This document shows positions 15,946 through 24,264 of a stretch of DNA of 33,307 nucleotides, piece by piece. The translations under genes and the position numbers were made by a program. How positions within the stretch are numbered: the first letter of the stretch is position 1; every line of letters starts with the position of its first letter. Under the pieces are notes generated by a model, which had not been told where the DNA came from, searched no databases, and saw only the letters and a program-made list of their open reading frames with translations. This DNA is from Psychrobacter cibarius (GTDB lineage Bacteria; Pseudomonadota; Gammaproteobacteria; Pseudomonadales; Moraxellaceae), in NCBI RefSeq assembly GCF_016107535.1, contig NZ_JABASQ010000028.1:1-33307 (forward strand), written 5' to 3'.

Positions 15946-16893
15946 TTAAAATCTCACCATTTCACCCGATAATAATGTCAAACTGCTCATTGGCATGACA
16001 CCGCGCAGCGCATTGCAAAAGAATAGCTTGCTTAAATGCGGTAGATCTTCCTCTTGCAAAGACCTGACAATGACGGGCTGCTCCGTACCAGACAAAGCAT
16101 CAATAATGACTTGCCGCATCACGCCAGCGACGCCAGATTTCGCCATCGAAGGTGTATACCATTGACCTTGATCTAAATAATTCGGATCATTTTTATTGAT
16201 TTCTAAATGGCTTGCGGGTTTTGAGGATTGCTGCTCTGATAATTGATAAAATACATTGCTCATCGTACCTTCAACCCAACGACCACTCATATCTTGTAGC
16301 AGCCCCTCACTGATGCTTGGTTTGATATTGTCTTCCGATACTTGGGCTTTGATGACTTGTAACTCACCACTTGCCAGCACATTGTCGAGACGATTGAGGC
16401 TTTTGAGTCCTGCTAATGGTGGCGGTAAGCAGGCAAGTTGCGAAGATAGGCAAATGGCAGAACTGATAGGCTGCATCGGGATTAAGCACCCATCAGGCAA
16501 GCGTAATTGCTCAGTTGTAGTAACGGTCATCGCAGAGGATTTTAGCCAAATCTCACAAGCGCTACCAGACGTGGTTGGCACATAGCCATAACCACGGACA
16601 TCTTGCACGGCGCGAGTCACCATCAGTTTCAGCATGCCTTGTTGTAGTTGCTCGGCATGCGTCTGCAATAAAGCCATGACAGAATGACTGTCTAATTCAA
16701 GTTGTAAAGCTTCAGCATGGGAAACAAGGCGCTGCTGATGATAAGCCAACCACAGTATCTGCCCATCGATGACCCCCATCGTGGTAAAAAATCCATCGCC
16801 ATATGCCAACCCACGATTGTCTAGCGATACTGTGTCTGAGATATCCGTCGTAGCACTTGATGGATGTATGCATAGCCAATTATTGAGCGGCAT
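15946..16893 (-). CDS. pabC: Aminodeoxychorismate lyase
   Basis: PLP enzyme that converts 4-amino-4-deoxychorismate to p-aminobenzoate and pyruvate for folate synthesis. Fold-type IV landmarks: NRGLAYGDGFFTTM (26-39), the Schiff-base lysine in LKSLNRLDNV (Lys164), and VEGTMSNVFY. About 15 extra residues separate the lysine block from the EGTMSN block compared with E. coli PabC. The ATG at 16893 gives the usual N-terminus; a GTG at 16905 is possible. The gene begins about 15 bp after the stop of the upstream lipoprotein, so the two are cotranscribed and translation may be coupled, as there is no good ribosome binding site. Confidence 0.92.
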   Translation of the reverse strand: MPLNNWLCIHPSSATTDISDTVSLDNRGLAYGDGFFTTMGVIDGQILWLAYHQQRLVSHAEALQLELDSHSVMALLQTHAEQLQQGMLKLMVTRAVQDVRGYGYVPTTSGSACEIWLKSSAMTVTTTEQLRLPDGCLIPMQPISSAICLSSQLACLPPPLAGLKSLNRLDNVLASGELQVIKAQVSEDNIKPSISEGLLQDMSGRWVEGTMSNVFYQLSEQQSSKPASHLEINKNDPNYLDQGQWYTPSMAKSGVAGVMRQVIIDALSGTEQPVIVRSLQEEDLPHLSKLFFCNALRGVMPMSSLTLLSGEMVRF

Positions 16894-16908
16894 GATAGCG
16901 AGCACAGC

Positions 16909-17592
16909 TTACTTCTTATCTGTTTGGGCAGCAGATTTATTGATGACCAACATACAACTGTAGAACTCACATTTTGCCAGTTCTATTTTTTGACCACCGA
17001 TGACTTTATTTTTGATAATTTGACCATTAAGCATATCAGAAATCAGTTGTCCGCCCTCCTCACCCATCAGTTGGCGGGCAAGCTTATGCGCTTTTTCGGC
17101 ATGGTTTTGACTTATCTCTTTTTCTTTATCAGAGTCAGTAGGATTGGCAAAGTACCAGCCCAGTTCGAGATATTTTTCAGAATCAATCAGATCCAAATAC
17201 GGCGCATCGGTATCCATAAAACGATATTTGGCGGCTGGATTACTGGCATAGTCGAGGCTGTTCTCGTCAGTGCTCATGACCTTACCAAAAGTCGCTTTGA
17301 TCTCATCTAAATTATCGACGGTCAGTGACGCTACATTTTTAGTGCCCCATCCTGCAACGTCATATTTCACTTGTGTACCTTGCTGAGCAGTAGCGCCGTC
17401 TAAATCGGCGTTCGGCGCAGCATTGTCCTGTACTAGCGCATCGTCAGCGACGCTTTGCTCGCTCATATCGGCATCTTGGTTTTGGGCGTCGTCTTTACTG
17501 CTATCACAGCCACTGAGCGACACGCCGACTGCCATTATCGTACCGACCAAGAGGGTCTGTAGGCTATTATTCCACATGGGCAATTTACTCAC
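16909..17592 (-). CDS. Lipoprotein of unknown function
   Basis: 227 residues. A signal peptide ends in the lipobox SLSGC (Cys29), followed by an acidic Asp/Ala-rich linker to about residue 70 and a globular domain (TVDNLDEIKATFGKVM and later blocks). One pair of cysteines near the C-terminus (KCEFYSCM) could form a disulfide. The GTG at 17592 supplies the only lysine of the signal n-region; an ATG at 17577 is an alternative. It precedes pabC by a very short gap, suggesting an operon. I do not recognise the domain. Confidence 0.85.
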   Translation of the reverse strand: MSKLPMWNNSLQTLLVGTIMAVGVSLSGCDSSKDDAQNQDADMSEQSVADDALVQDNAAPNADLDGATAQQGTQVKYDVAGWGTKNVASLTVDNLDEIKATFGKVMSTDENSLDYASNPAAKYRFMDTDAPYLDLIDSEKYLELGWYFANPTDSDKEKEISQNHAEKAHKLARQLMGEEGGQLISDMLNGQIIKNKVIGGQKIELAKCEFYSCMLVINKSAAQTDKK

Positions 17593-18021
17593 ACTTTTAG
17601 ATGATTCTCAAAATAGTATTAACGAGCAGGCAGATAGGCCGCTGATAATGGACATTATATTTTATAAACAAGCGTTCTTATACTTGGTATTGTATGACTC
17701 AGTTTGTTATGTCAGTTTCTTATGACTTGGTTTTTGACAGTTCAGTTACTGATGGTTATGCAACTGCCAAAATATCAATATAAAATTTTCATACTCTCTA
17801 GTTTACCCAACTGCTTAACACTTGACCACCCTTTACGTTACGGATAACGCTCTCAGACAGTACAGATTTGTTAAAGATATAATCTGTCAAAAAACCTACC
17901 TATTCAAGTGTTTACTCGTTAGACCACCGATTTGTCAAATATCGCGTTATCCCTTATGATGATTGTATATCGATGCCCTTCTACTGATTAATTTTTGCCT
18001 CTTATCGCAAGCAGACCTATT
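17593..18021. other. Divergent intergenic region upstream of aroE
   Basis: About 430 bp with no credible gene. A TTGACA at 17734-17739 points toward aroE but its -10 partner is poor. No palindromes or RNA folds stand out. Confidence 0.4.
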
Positions 18022-18882
18022 ATGACCCAGCATTTTATCGTTATCGGCAATCCCATTGCCCACAGCAAATCCCCTGAAATTCATACGTTATTTGCAGCGC
18101 AGACGGGCATTGAGATTAGCTATCAACGCCAATATTGCCCCGATGATGTAGCCAGTTTTACCGCGGTGCTTGAGGCGTTTTTTCAGGGTGGTGGCGTTGG
18201 AGCCAACGTGACTGTACCTTTTAAACAAATCGCTTATGACTGCTGCGTGGCGCGCGGTGGTTTATCAGAGCATGCCGAAGTTGCAGGCGCAGTCAATACG
18301 CTGTTACTAAATAAAGCGCTGGTGAAAAATGGCGTGCCGATCACCAAGGCATTGTATGGCGATAATACCGACGGACAAGGACTGGTCAATCACATCGTAA
18401 GTTTGGGTTGGCCATTGAATGGTGCTCGCGTGGCACTCATTGGTGCAGGCGGCGCAGCACGTGGGGTGATATTGCCATTGATTGAAGCTGGTATCACACA
18501 TCTTACGATTGCCAATCGCACGCTGAGCAAGGCAACAGCGTTAGTCACTGAGCTTAGCGCGGCAAGCGCTGCTATTCATGAGCAGCAAATTGAAACTTGT
18601 CGCACGACTGAATTAAATGGACAGTTTGATATTATCATCAATGCGACTTCTATTGGTTTATCAGCAGATACGCTACCACTAAGCGACACGCTAAACGGTG
18701 ACTACGCTTATGACATGATGTATGGACGCCCGCTGCCGTTTTTGCAGCATTTTTCTGCGCGTGGCGCACAGACCTCGGACGGCTATGGCATGCTCATCGG
18801 GCAAGCAGCGCTAAGTTTTGAGCGTTGGACAGGTCATACGATCGATGTTGTGCAAGCGACTGAAACGCTACACAGTCGTTAA
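18022..18882 (+). CDS. aroE: Shikimate dehydrogenase (NADP+)
   Basis: Reduces 3-dehydroshikimate to shikimate in chorismate synthesis; cytoplasmic. GNPIAHSKSP (9-18) with the shikimate-binding serines, catalytic Lys68 in TVPFKQ, Asp117 in GDNTDGQG, the NADP-binding loop GAGGAARG (141-148), and NATSIGL. Length 286 is normal. The ATG at 18022 gives the standard N-terminus; a TTG 27 nt upstream is in frame but less likely. The gene is followed by a strong terminator and faces the FUSC gene. Confidence 0.96.
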   Translation: MTQHFIVIGNPIAHSKSPEIHTLFAAQTGIEISYQRQYCPDDVASFTAVLEAFFQGGGVGANVTVPFKQIAYDCCVARGGLSEHAEVAGAVNTLLLNKALVKNGVPITKALYGDNTDGQGLVNHIVSLGWPLNGARVALIGAGGAARGVILPLIEAGITHLTIANRTLSKATALVTELSAASAAIHEQQIETCRTTELNGQFDIIINATSIGLSADTLPLSDTLNGDYAYDMMYGRPLPFLQHFSARGAQTSDGYGMLIGQAALSFERWTGHTIDVVQATETLHSR

Positions 18883-18897
18883 TCGAAAATTGACATA

Positions 18898-18935
18898 AAA
18901 AAAGTCGCATGAACTCAGCTCATGCGACTTTTTTT
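18898..18935. terminator. Bidirectional terminator between aroE and FUSC gene
   Basis: aagtcgcatga (18902-18912) pairs perfectly with tcatgcgactt (18920-18930), flanked by As on one side and Ts on the other, so it can serve both convergent genes. Confidence 0.93.
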
Positions 18936-18977
18936 AATACTTGATTTCAAACGTACTGGTGGTTTGACATTCATCAA

Positions 18978-20105
18978 TTAGCCAAAGCGCGCCAGTAGCC
19001 AGTTTTCGATACGCCGTAGCGGTATGCGTAAGTTGGTTGAATGCATCACTAGTCCGCCGCTCAAACCCACCAAGCAGCCAATCACGGTATCAAAAAGGCG
19101 CGTGCGAATCACTTCTTGATAGGCGGACTCAGAAAACGGTAGGCCACTGCCGTATTCTGCAATAAATATCGTCAGCGGCGTGATAAATATGACTGCCAAA
19201 CCATAATGTCGATCCACCAACGTCTCGATACAAAGCATCATCGTCAGTATCGCCAGTGCGACACCCCATATTGACAATCCCCAAGACAACATCCAACTCG
19301 CCAAAACCACGCCCAATACTGTACCAAGTAAACGATGTATTTGCTTAATCCACATGGTACGCAAATGAATACCTTGGATAATCAAAAAGCAGCTAACTGC
19401 TGCCCAATAGGGGTTGGACAGCTGTAAAGTGACGGCGATGAGCAAGGCTAAACTGACAAAACTGGCGACAATCAAACTTTCAGTAATGGTATCTGGCTCG
19501 TAGCTATAAGTAGGCGTCGGCGTCGCTGGGCGCGTTGCTAATAAAAACAACGAATACAGCAATGCCATCACTAAAGCAAAGCCACTGCCAAGCATCACCA
19601 GTCCAGTTGCACGTAAGATGTCTTCCAAAGGCAGCGGTATAAATAGCGCAATAGCACCTGCCATCATCACAAACAGTCCCGCTGGCGGTGGCTGACGATA
19701 ATAACGTCCAAAAATCACAATACCAAACGCCATTAGCGTAAATATTGGCAGCTTTAATAGCGGGACTTGCTGAGCAATTAGACCGAGCGCAAAGCACAGC
19801 GACATGGCAAAACCCCAAGCCATCACCGTCACCAATCGATACGGCAGCTTGCCCACTAAAGGTATGTTCAAAATAACCATCGCCCCCAAAGACGCTTTGA
19901 TACCTGACGATAAAGCATCAAAATAAGCGCCCACAAACACAGGGAAACTGATGGCTATCGCCGCGATAATCGGCATATGCCACGGTCTCTTACTACGGTT
20001 CACTGTCAGCAGATGCGCCAGCTCCCCATCAATTAAAGCCTTTATGCGAGCAAATAACGCTGTCAGCCAAGATGCTCGCGTTGCCTCGCGCTTGGATGCG
20101 CTCAT
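18978..20105 (-). CDS. FUSC-family inner-membrane protein
   Basis: 375 residues with an initial soluble stretch of about 45 residues, then about 10 hydrophobic segments in two clusters. The second cluster (about 210-345) matches the FUSC/aromatic-acid-exporter membrane module, with the family-like SNPYWAAVSCFLIIQG and RLLGTVLGVVLA blocks. Members (YccS, AaeB, fusaric-acid resistance proteins) are thought to export aromatic acids; the substrate here is unknown. It lacks the large cytoplasmic domain of YccS and AaeB. AAGGAAAG lies 6 nt before the ATG at 20105. Single-gene unit. Confidence 0.85.
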   Translation of the reverse strand: MSASKREATRASWLTALFARIKALIDGELAHLLTVNRSKRPWHMPIIAAIAISFPVFVGAYFDALSSGIKASLGAMVILNIPLVGKLPYRLVTVMAWGFAMSLCFALGLIAQQVPLLKLPIFTLMAFGIVIFGRYYRQPPPAGLFVMMAGAIALFIPLPLEDILRATGLVMLGSGFALVMALLYSLFLLATRPATPTPTYSYEPDTITESLIVASFVSLALLIAVTLQLSNPYWAAVSCFLIIQGIHLRTMWIKQIHRLLGTVLGVVLASWMLSWGLSIWGVALAILTMMLCIETLVDRHYGLAVIFITPLTIFIAEYGSGLPFSESAYQEVIRTRLFDTVIGCLVGLSGGLVMHSTNLRIPLRRIENWLLARFG

Positions 20106-20503
20106 AATTGGCTTTCCTTATATCGTAAATGCAGTTAAAAAATGTTTTCCTGATACGGTTACATTTATCATAAATAGGTACTTAACCACAGACACTAATA
20201 AAAACCGAACCCATCAACCCATAAATTAATGTTTTGATTTAAAATATTAATTATGAATATTAGTTATTAGTTATATATTTGTCGCTATAGAAGATTTATA
20301 CTGACAGTAACGCCGCGACAGCTGTTTTTTATCAAGGATGCCTTAACGGCAATCAAAATGGATGAGCTGTTTTTGATAAATCTGAATGACGAGCCGTGAT
20401 ATCGTCTATTCTTACCCCAAATAATTAAACACCCTTTTACATGAAACGTGGCTCAACTACTGAGCTAGCCATTTATGATAGCGAATAACTAAAGAGAGCG
20501 ACT
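20106..20503. other. Divergent intergenic region upstream of the acyl-CoA dehydrogenase
   Basis: About 400 bp, AT-rich, with the promoters of two divergent genes. No clear operator or RNA gene is visible. AGAGAG lies 6 nt before the dehydrogenase start. Confidence 0.4.
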
Positions 20504-22324
20504 ATGTTAACTTACAAAGCACCTTTACGTGATATCAAGTTTTTAATAAATGATGTTTTCGACTTTCAAACTCATTATAAAGATTTGGATAATGGCGAAA
20601 ATGCCGATCCTGAAACCGTTGATATGATTCTTCAAGGGATGGCAGATTTTGCTGAAAATGTCTTAGCGCCTTTATACCAGCCAGCAGATGCTGAAGGTTG
20701 TCATTTTGAGAATGGTGTTGTCACAACCCCTAAAGGCTTTAAAGAAGCTTATGATCAATTTGTAGAAGGCGGCTGGCAAGGTATTTCTTACCCTGAAGAG
20801 TACGGCGGTATGAATTTACCGACCTCATTGAACTTAATTAAAGCTGAAATGATCGGTACGGCGAACTGGCCATGGGCAATGTATCCTGGTCTATCAACTG
20901 GCTGTATCAATACCATTATGCAATATGGTACCGATGAGCAAAAAGAAACCTACCTGCATAAATTGGTCGAAGGCTCTTGGGCTGGTACCATGTGCTTGAC
21001 TGAACCACAATGTGGTACGGATTTGGGTCAAGTTAAGTCTAAAGCCATTCCACAAGATGACGGCTCTTATAAGCTTAGCGGTACTAAGATTTTCATCTCA
21101 AGTGGTGAGCATGATTTAACGGAAAACATCGTTCATATTGTTTTAGCTCGTTTGCCAAATGCACCAGAAGGCACACGCGGTATCTCATTATTTATCGTAC
21201 CGAAATTCTTGCCAACTATTGAAGGTGAAATTGGCGAGCGTAATGGCGTGACTTGTGGATCGATCGAACACAAAATGGGCATTAGCTCATCGGCTACTTG
21301 TGTCCTAAACTTTGATGATGCCGTTGGTTACTTAATTGGTGAGCCGAACAAAGGTCTAAAAGCCATGTTCACTTTTATGAACACAGCCCGTATTGGCACT
21401 GGTATCCAAGGTTTGGCGCATATTGAATTGTCATTCCAAAACGCGCTGCCGTATGCAAAAGATCGCCGTTCTATGCGCACCTTATCAGGCACGAAAGAGC
21501 CTGAAAAAGTTGCTGATGCCATCATCAACCATGCTGACGTACGTCGTATGCTATTGACCCAAAAAGCCTTTGCCGAAGGCGGTCGCTCGATGATTTATCA
21601 TTCTGCGCGCTATGCCGATAAAATGGCACAGGGTATCATCAATGGTGATGATGAAGAGTTTGAAAAATGGGATGACAAATTGGGTTTCTACACACCAATC
21701 CTAAAAGGCTTCTTAACTGAGCTAGGTATCGAAGCGGCTAAACACGGTCAGCAAGTCTATGGCGGTCACGGCTATATCAAAGAATGGGGCATGGAGCTAA
21801 TCGCTCGTGATGCTCGTATCGCCACCATGTACGAAGGTACAACTGGTATTCAAGCATTGGATTTACTCGGTCGTAAAGTGATCTTGCAGTCTAAAGGCAA
21901 AATCATCCGTGATTACACTTCAAGCATCATGAAATGGTGTGGCGAGTATGCGCTTGATAAAGACATGCGTAAATTCGTTTGGGCGCTCACCAAGCTATGT
22001 GCTGAGTGGAATACATTGACTGTCCGCTTGATGCTAATGGCGCGTAAAGATCGTGAAATCATCTCTGCTGCATCAGACGATTTCTTGATGTACTCAGGCT
22101 ATGTCATGATGGGTTATCATTGGGCGCGTATGGCAGCAGTCGCTTATGACAAGCTTGAAACTGGTGGTACTGAATCCCCAGAATTCTACAAAGCTAAGAT
22201 CCAAACGGCTGAATTCTACTTTGATAAGTTGTTACCACGTACCTCGGGGCATGCCGAAGCCATGGTTGCACCAAGCGACAGCATGACAGCAATGAAGATT
22301 GAGAACTTTGCTTTTCTAGACTAA
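20504..22324 (+). CDS. Acyl-CoA dehydrogenase with C-terminal extension (DmdC/AcdA-like)
   Basis: FAD enzyme introducing a 2,3 double bond in acyl-CoA, first step of beta-oxidation or a related pathway. Length 606 and the C-terminal block (FYFDKLLPRTSGHAEAM) place it with the long acyl-CoA dehydrogenases related to 3-methylmercaptopropionyl-CoA dehydrogenase, not the 380-residue short/medium-chain type nor the 800-residue FadE. Landmarks: CLTEPQCGTDLG (FAD and substrate binding), YGGHGYIKEWGMELIARDARI, and the putative catalytic glutamate in MYEGTTGIQ (Glu444). The gene stands alone with a downstream terminator. Substrate cannot be assigned from sequence. Confidence 0.92.
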   Translation: MLTYKAPLRDIKFLINDVFDFQTHYKDLDNGENADPETVDMILQGMADFAENVLAPLYQPADAEGCHFENGVVTTPKGFKEAYDQFVEGGWQGISYPEEYGGMNLPTSLNLIKAEMIGTANWPWAMYPGLSTGCINTIMQYGTDEQKETYLHKLVEGSWAGTMCLTEPQCGTDLGQVKSKAIPQDDGSYKLSGTKIFISSGEHDLTENIVHIVLARLPNAPEGTRGISLFIVPKFLPTIEGEIGERNGVTCGSIEHKMGISSSATCVLNFDDAVGYLIGEPNKGLKAMFTFMNTARIGTGIQGLAHIELSFQNALPYAKDRRSMRTLSGTKEPEKVADAIINHADVRRMLLTQKAFAEGGRSMIYHSARYADKMAQGIINGDDEEFEKWDDKLGFYTPILKGFLTELGIEAAKHGQQVYGGHGYIKEWGMELIARDARIATMYEGTTGIQALDLLGRKVILQSKGKIIRDYTSSIMKWCGEYALDKDMRKFVWALTKLCAEWNTLTVRLMLMARKDREIISAASDDFLMYSGYVMMGYHWARMAAVAYDKLETGGTESPEFYKAKIQTAEFYFDKLLPRTSGHAEAMVAPSDSMTAMKIENFAFLD

Positions 22325-22369
22325 GTTTTTTAGACTAAGATAGCATCACAATTAAGCAGTAATTAATAA

Positions 22370-22398
22370 GAAAAGCGCCTAGCATGTAGGCGCTTTTT
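22370..22398 (+). terminator. Terminator after the acyl-CoA dehydrogenase
   Basis: agcgccta (22374-22381) pairs with taggcgct (22387-22394) around a 5-nt loop, preceded by As and followed by Ts, about 50 bp after the stop codon. Confidence 0.9.
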
Positions 22399-22515
22399 TA
22401 TGCTTAACTAAAAGTACAGACGTTCTCATTAAAGCCTATCGATAATAAATGTACATCATAGATGACGGTTAACGAGTAACTCATTATAGATAAACGGCCA
22501 TTTTAGGAGCCAATC

Positions 22516-22998
22516 ATGTTATCCAGTGATCATCAAAAAACTTCCTTAGCCTCATCATTTATACGAGTGCTACTGCTCAGTACGGCACTGATTAGTTTTA
22601 GCGCAACTAGTGCTACGGAGCTGGCTAAAAACCCTGACATTCCTATTAAATTTGCCAAAGGCGCGATCAGTAGTTCGGTCACTGGCAAATTAAGCCCCAA
22701 TGAAGATGAGCGCTGGTATCGCTTTGATGCCACCAGCTGGCAATATGCCGTTGTTAATATTGCACCACTTACTGATACGCCTGAGACAGCCAATGTCGGC
22801 GTATTACATATGCCAAACGGTACGCAAGATGGCAGCAAAGGCGGTATCGTGTATCAAGGCTGCCTACCCGCAACCGGAGAATATCGCTTACGTATTGCCC
22901 GAAATTTGATGGCGACTGAAGGTAAAACGGCTGGTTATAAGGTTGAGGTAATGATATTACCTACATATGCCAGTAAATCGCTATGTGAGTACTTATAG
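22516..22998 (+). CDS. Small secreted protein, PPC-like beta-sandwich
   Basis: 160 residues. Signal peptide with hydrophobic core (VLLLSTALISFSA, cleavage probably near SATSATE at about residue 34-36). The mature part has the pattern of a bacterial pre-peptidase C-terminal-type beta-sandwich: a GKLSPNEDERWYRFDA strand pair, AVVNIAPL, and a GEYRLRIARN strand followed by a GYKVEVMI strand. Two cysteines (in YQGCLP and near the C-terminus) could pair. AGGAG lies 7 nt upstream of the ATG. A stand-alone domain like this has no catalytic residues; a periplasmic binding role is likely but unproven. Confidence 0.75.
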   Translation: MLSSDHQKTSLASSFIRVLLLSTALISFSATSATELAKNPDIPIKFAKGAISSSVTGKLSPNEDERWYRFDATSWQYAVVNIAPLTDTPETANVGVLHMPNGTQDGSKGGIVYQGCLPATGEYRLRIARNLMATEGKTAGYKVEVMILPTYASKSLCEYL

Positions 22999-23035
22999 CG
23001 ATTGATGAATCGTCGTTTCGGACGATATCAGCATT

Positions 23036-23410
23036 TTAGCTACCCAGCATTTTTTTATGATACACCGTGCTAATTTCTTCAACTTCCACACATATCTGTA
23101 AGGCTGCTCGCCCTGATTGCTCTGCGCCTATCGCCTGCTCTATCGTCGTCACCAGCAGCCCTGCTAGCTGATTACGAATAACCATGTCACGACCAGTCAT
23201 TAGTTTTAGATGCGCATAAATAAAGCCATACGCCTGCTCATCATCTTCAACGCCTACCAAAAATGTCTCAATGGGCACGATCCGTGCTTTAATATCAGTC
23301 GGCGTGCCAAAGTGCCCACTGTCCCATAATGCTTTATTTAACGCTTTAAGCAATGATTCTTCATGAGCAATACTGACATTGGGCGTCATTTGAATGGTTA
23401 GATGTGGCAT
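23036..23410 (-). CDS. 5-carboxymethyl-2-hydroxymuconate isomerase-like tautomerase
   Basis: 124 residues, close to the length of HpcD/CHMI. The N-terminus MPHLTIQMTPNV gives the amino-terminal proline that acts as catalytic base in the tautomerase superfamily, and the middle KARIVPIETFLVG and FIYAHLKLMTGRD blocks fit CHMI. No other homoprotocatechuate genes are nearby, so the physiological substrate may differ. AAGGAC lies 8 nt before the ATG at 23410. It is transcribed away from the PPC-like gene, toward it tail to tail. Confidence 0.85.
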   Translation of the reverse strand: MPHLTIQMTPNVSIAHEESLLKALNKALWDSGHFGTPTDIKARIVPIETFLVGVEDDEQAYGFIYAHLKLMTGRDMVIRNQLAGLLVTTIEQAIGAEQSGRAALQICVEVEEISTVYHKKMLGS

Positions 23411-23517
23411 GAATATGTCCTTATAAAATATGAGTGAGGGGATAAAATATTAGCCATCGTTTCAGACTTGATTAAACAGCCCGTTAGCGGCAACGATTTT
23501 TAGTCATCAGTAACTTT

Positions 23518-24006
23518 TTAGTCATCAATAATAGTACTAAAGCAAGCAGCAAGGGTCTCAGCTAATTGTGCTGGTGGCAGCTCAATTTCTAAACCACGGC
23601 GACCACCGCTGACATAAATCGTTGTCTGCTCTGCAGCCGAGCTGTCTATAATAGTCGGCAAGCGCTTTTTTTGTCCCAATGGGCTGACGCCGCCTAGCAC
23701 ATAGCCCGTACTACGCTCTACCTGCTTAGGATCCGCCATTTGCACTTTTTTGCAGGTCAGCAATTTATTCGAAGATAGCGCCTTAGCCATTTTTTTAAAG
23801 TTTAACGTTTTATCCACGGGTAAGATAGCAACGGCAAGCGCACCAGTCTCTGTCGACACCACCAAGGTTTTGAACACTTGTGACACATCCACGCCTAGCT
23901 TTTCTGCCGCCTCTAAGCCAAAAGAGGCGGCATTACTGTCATGGACATAGTCGTGTAATTGATAGTTCAGAGCGCGTTGTTTGGCAAGATTAATCGCTGG
24001 TGTCAT
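23518..24006 (-). CDS. ybaK: Cys-tRNA(Pro)/Cys-tRNA(Cys) deacylase, YbaK type
   Basis: 162 residues, full family length. Trans-editing enzyme that hydrolyses mischarged Cys-tRNA(Pro). Family features are FKTLV with the conserved lysine (Lys46), GGVSPLG (105-111) and the C-terminal VSGGRRGLEIELP block. It lies 107 bp upstream of the CHMI-like gene on the same strand. The ribosome binding site is weak (AAGCTGAAA). Confidence 0.93.
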   Translation of the reverse strand: MTPAINLAKQRALNYQLHDYVHDSNAASFGLEAAEKLGVDVSQVFKTLVVSTETGALAVAILPVDKTLNFKKMAKALSSNKLLTCKKVQMADPKQVERSTGYVLGGVSPLGQKKRLPTIIDSSAAEQTTIYVSGGRRGLEIELPPAQLAETLAACFSTIIDD

Positions 24007-24264
24007 AATATTTCAGCTTATATCAATGATATTAAAAGGTAGATTTAAACATAATTACTCTATAGTGACTCTTGGTTGTCGCCGAACTATTATTGCGCTA
24101 AATACATTAACTTTCAATTATTTGAGCTTATTAAGAGCGGCTTAACTCACTATATAGTAACCAGACCGTATTAATATTAGCAGTATATACAGACACTATA
24201 TATCGCTTTGATGGCTTTTATGGCATCATAAGCGCAACATATTTGACTATTTTTGATACTGATT

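Noticed and set aside
13565..15955. Direct repeats marking the island ends
   Set aside because: Only tagaat is shared between the two borders, too short to be an attachment site or target duplication.
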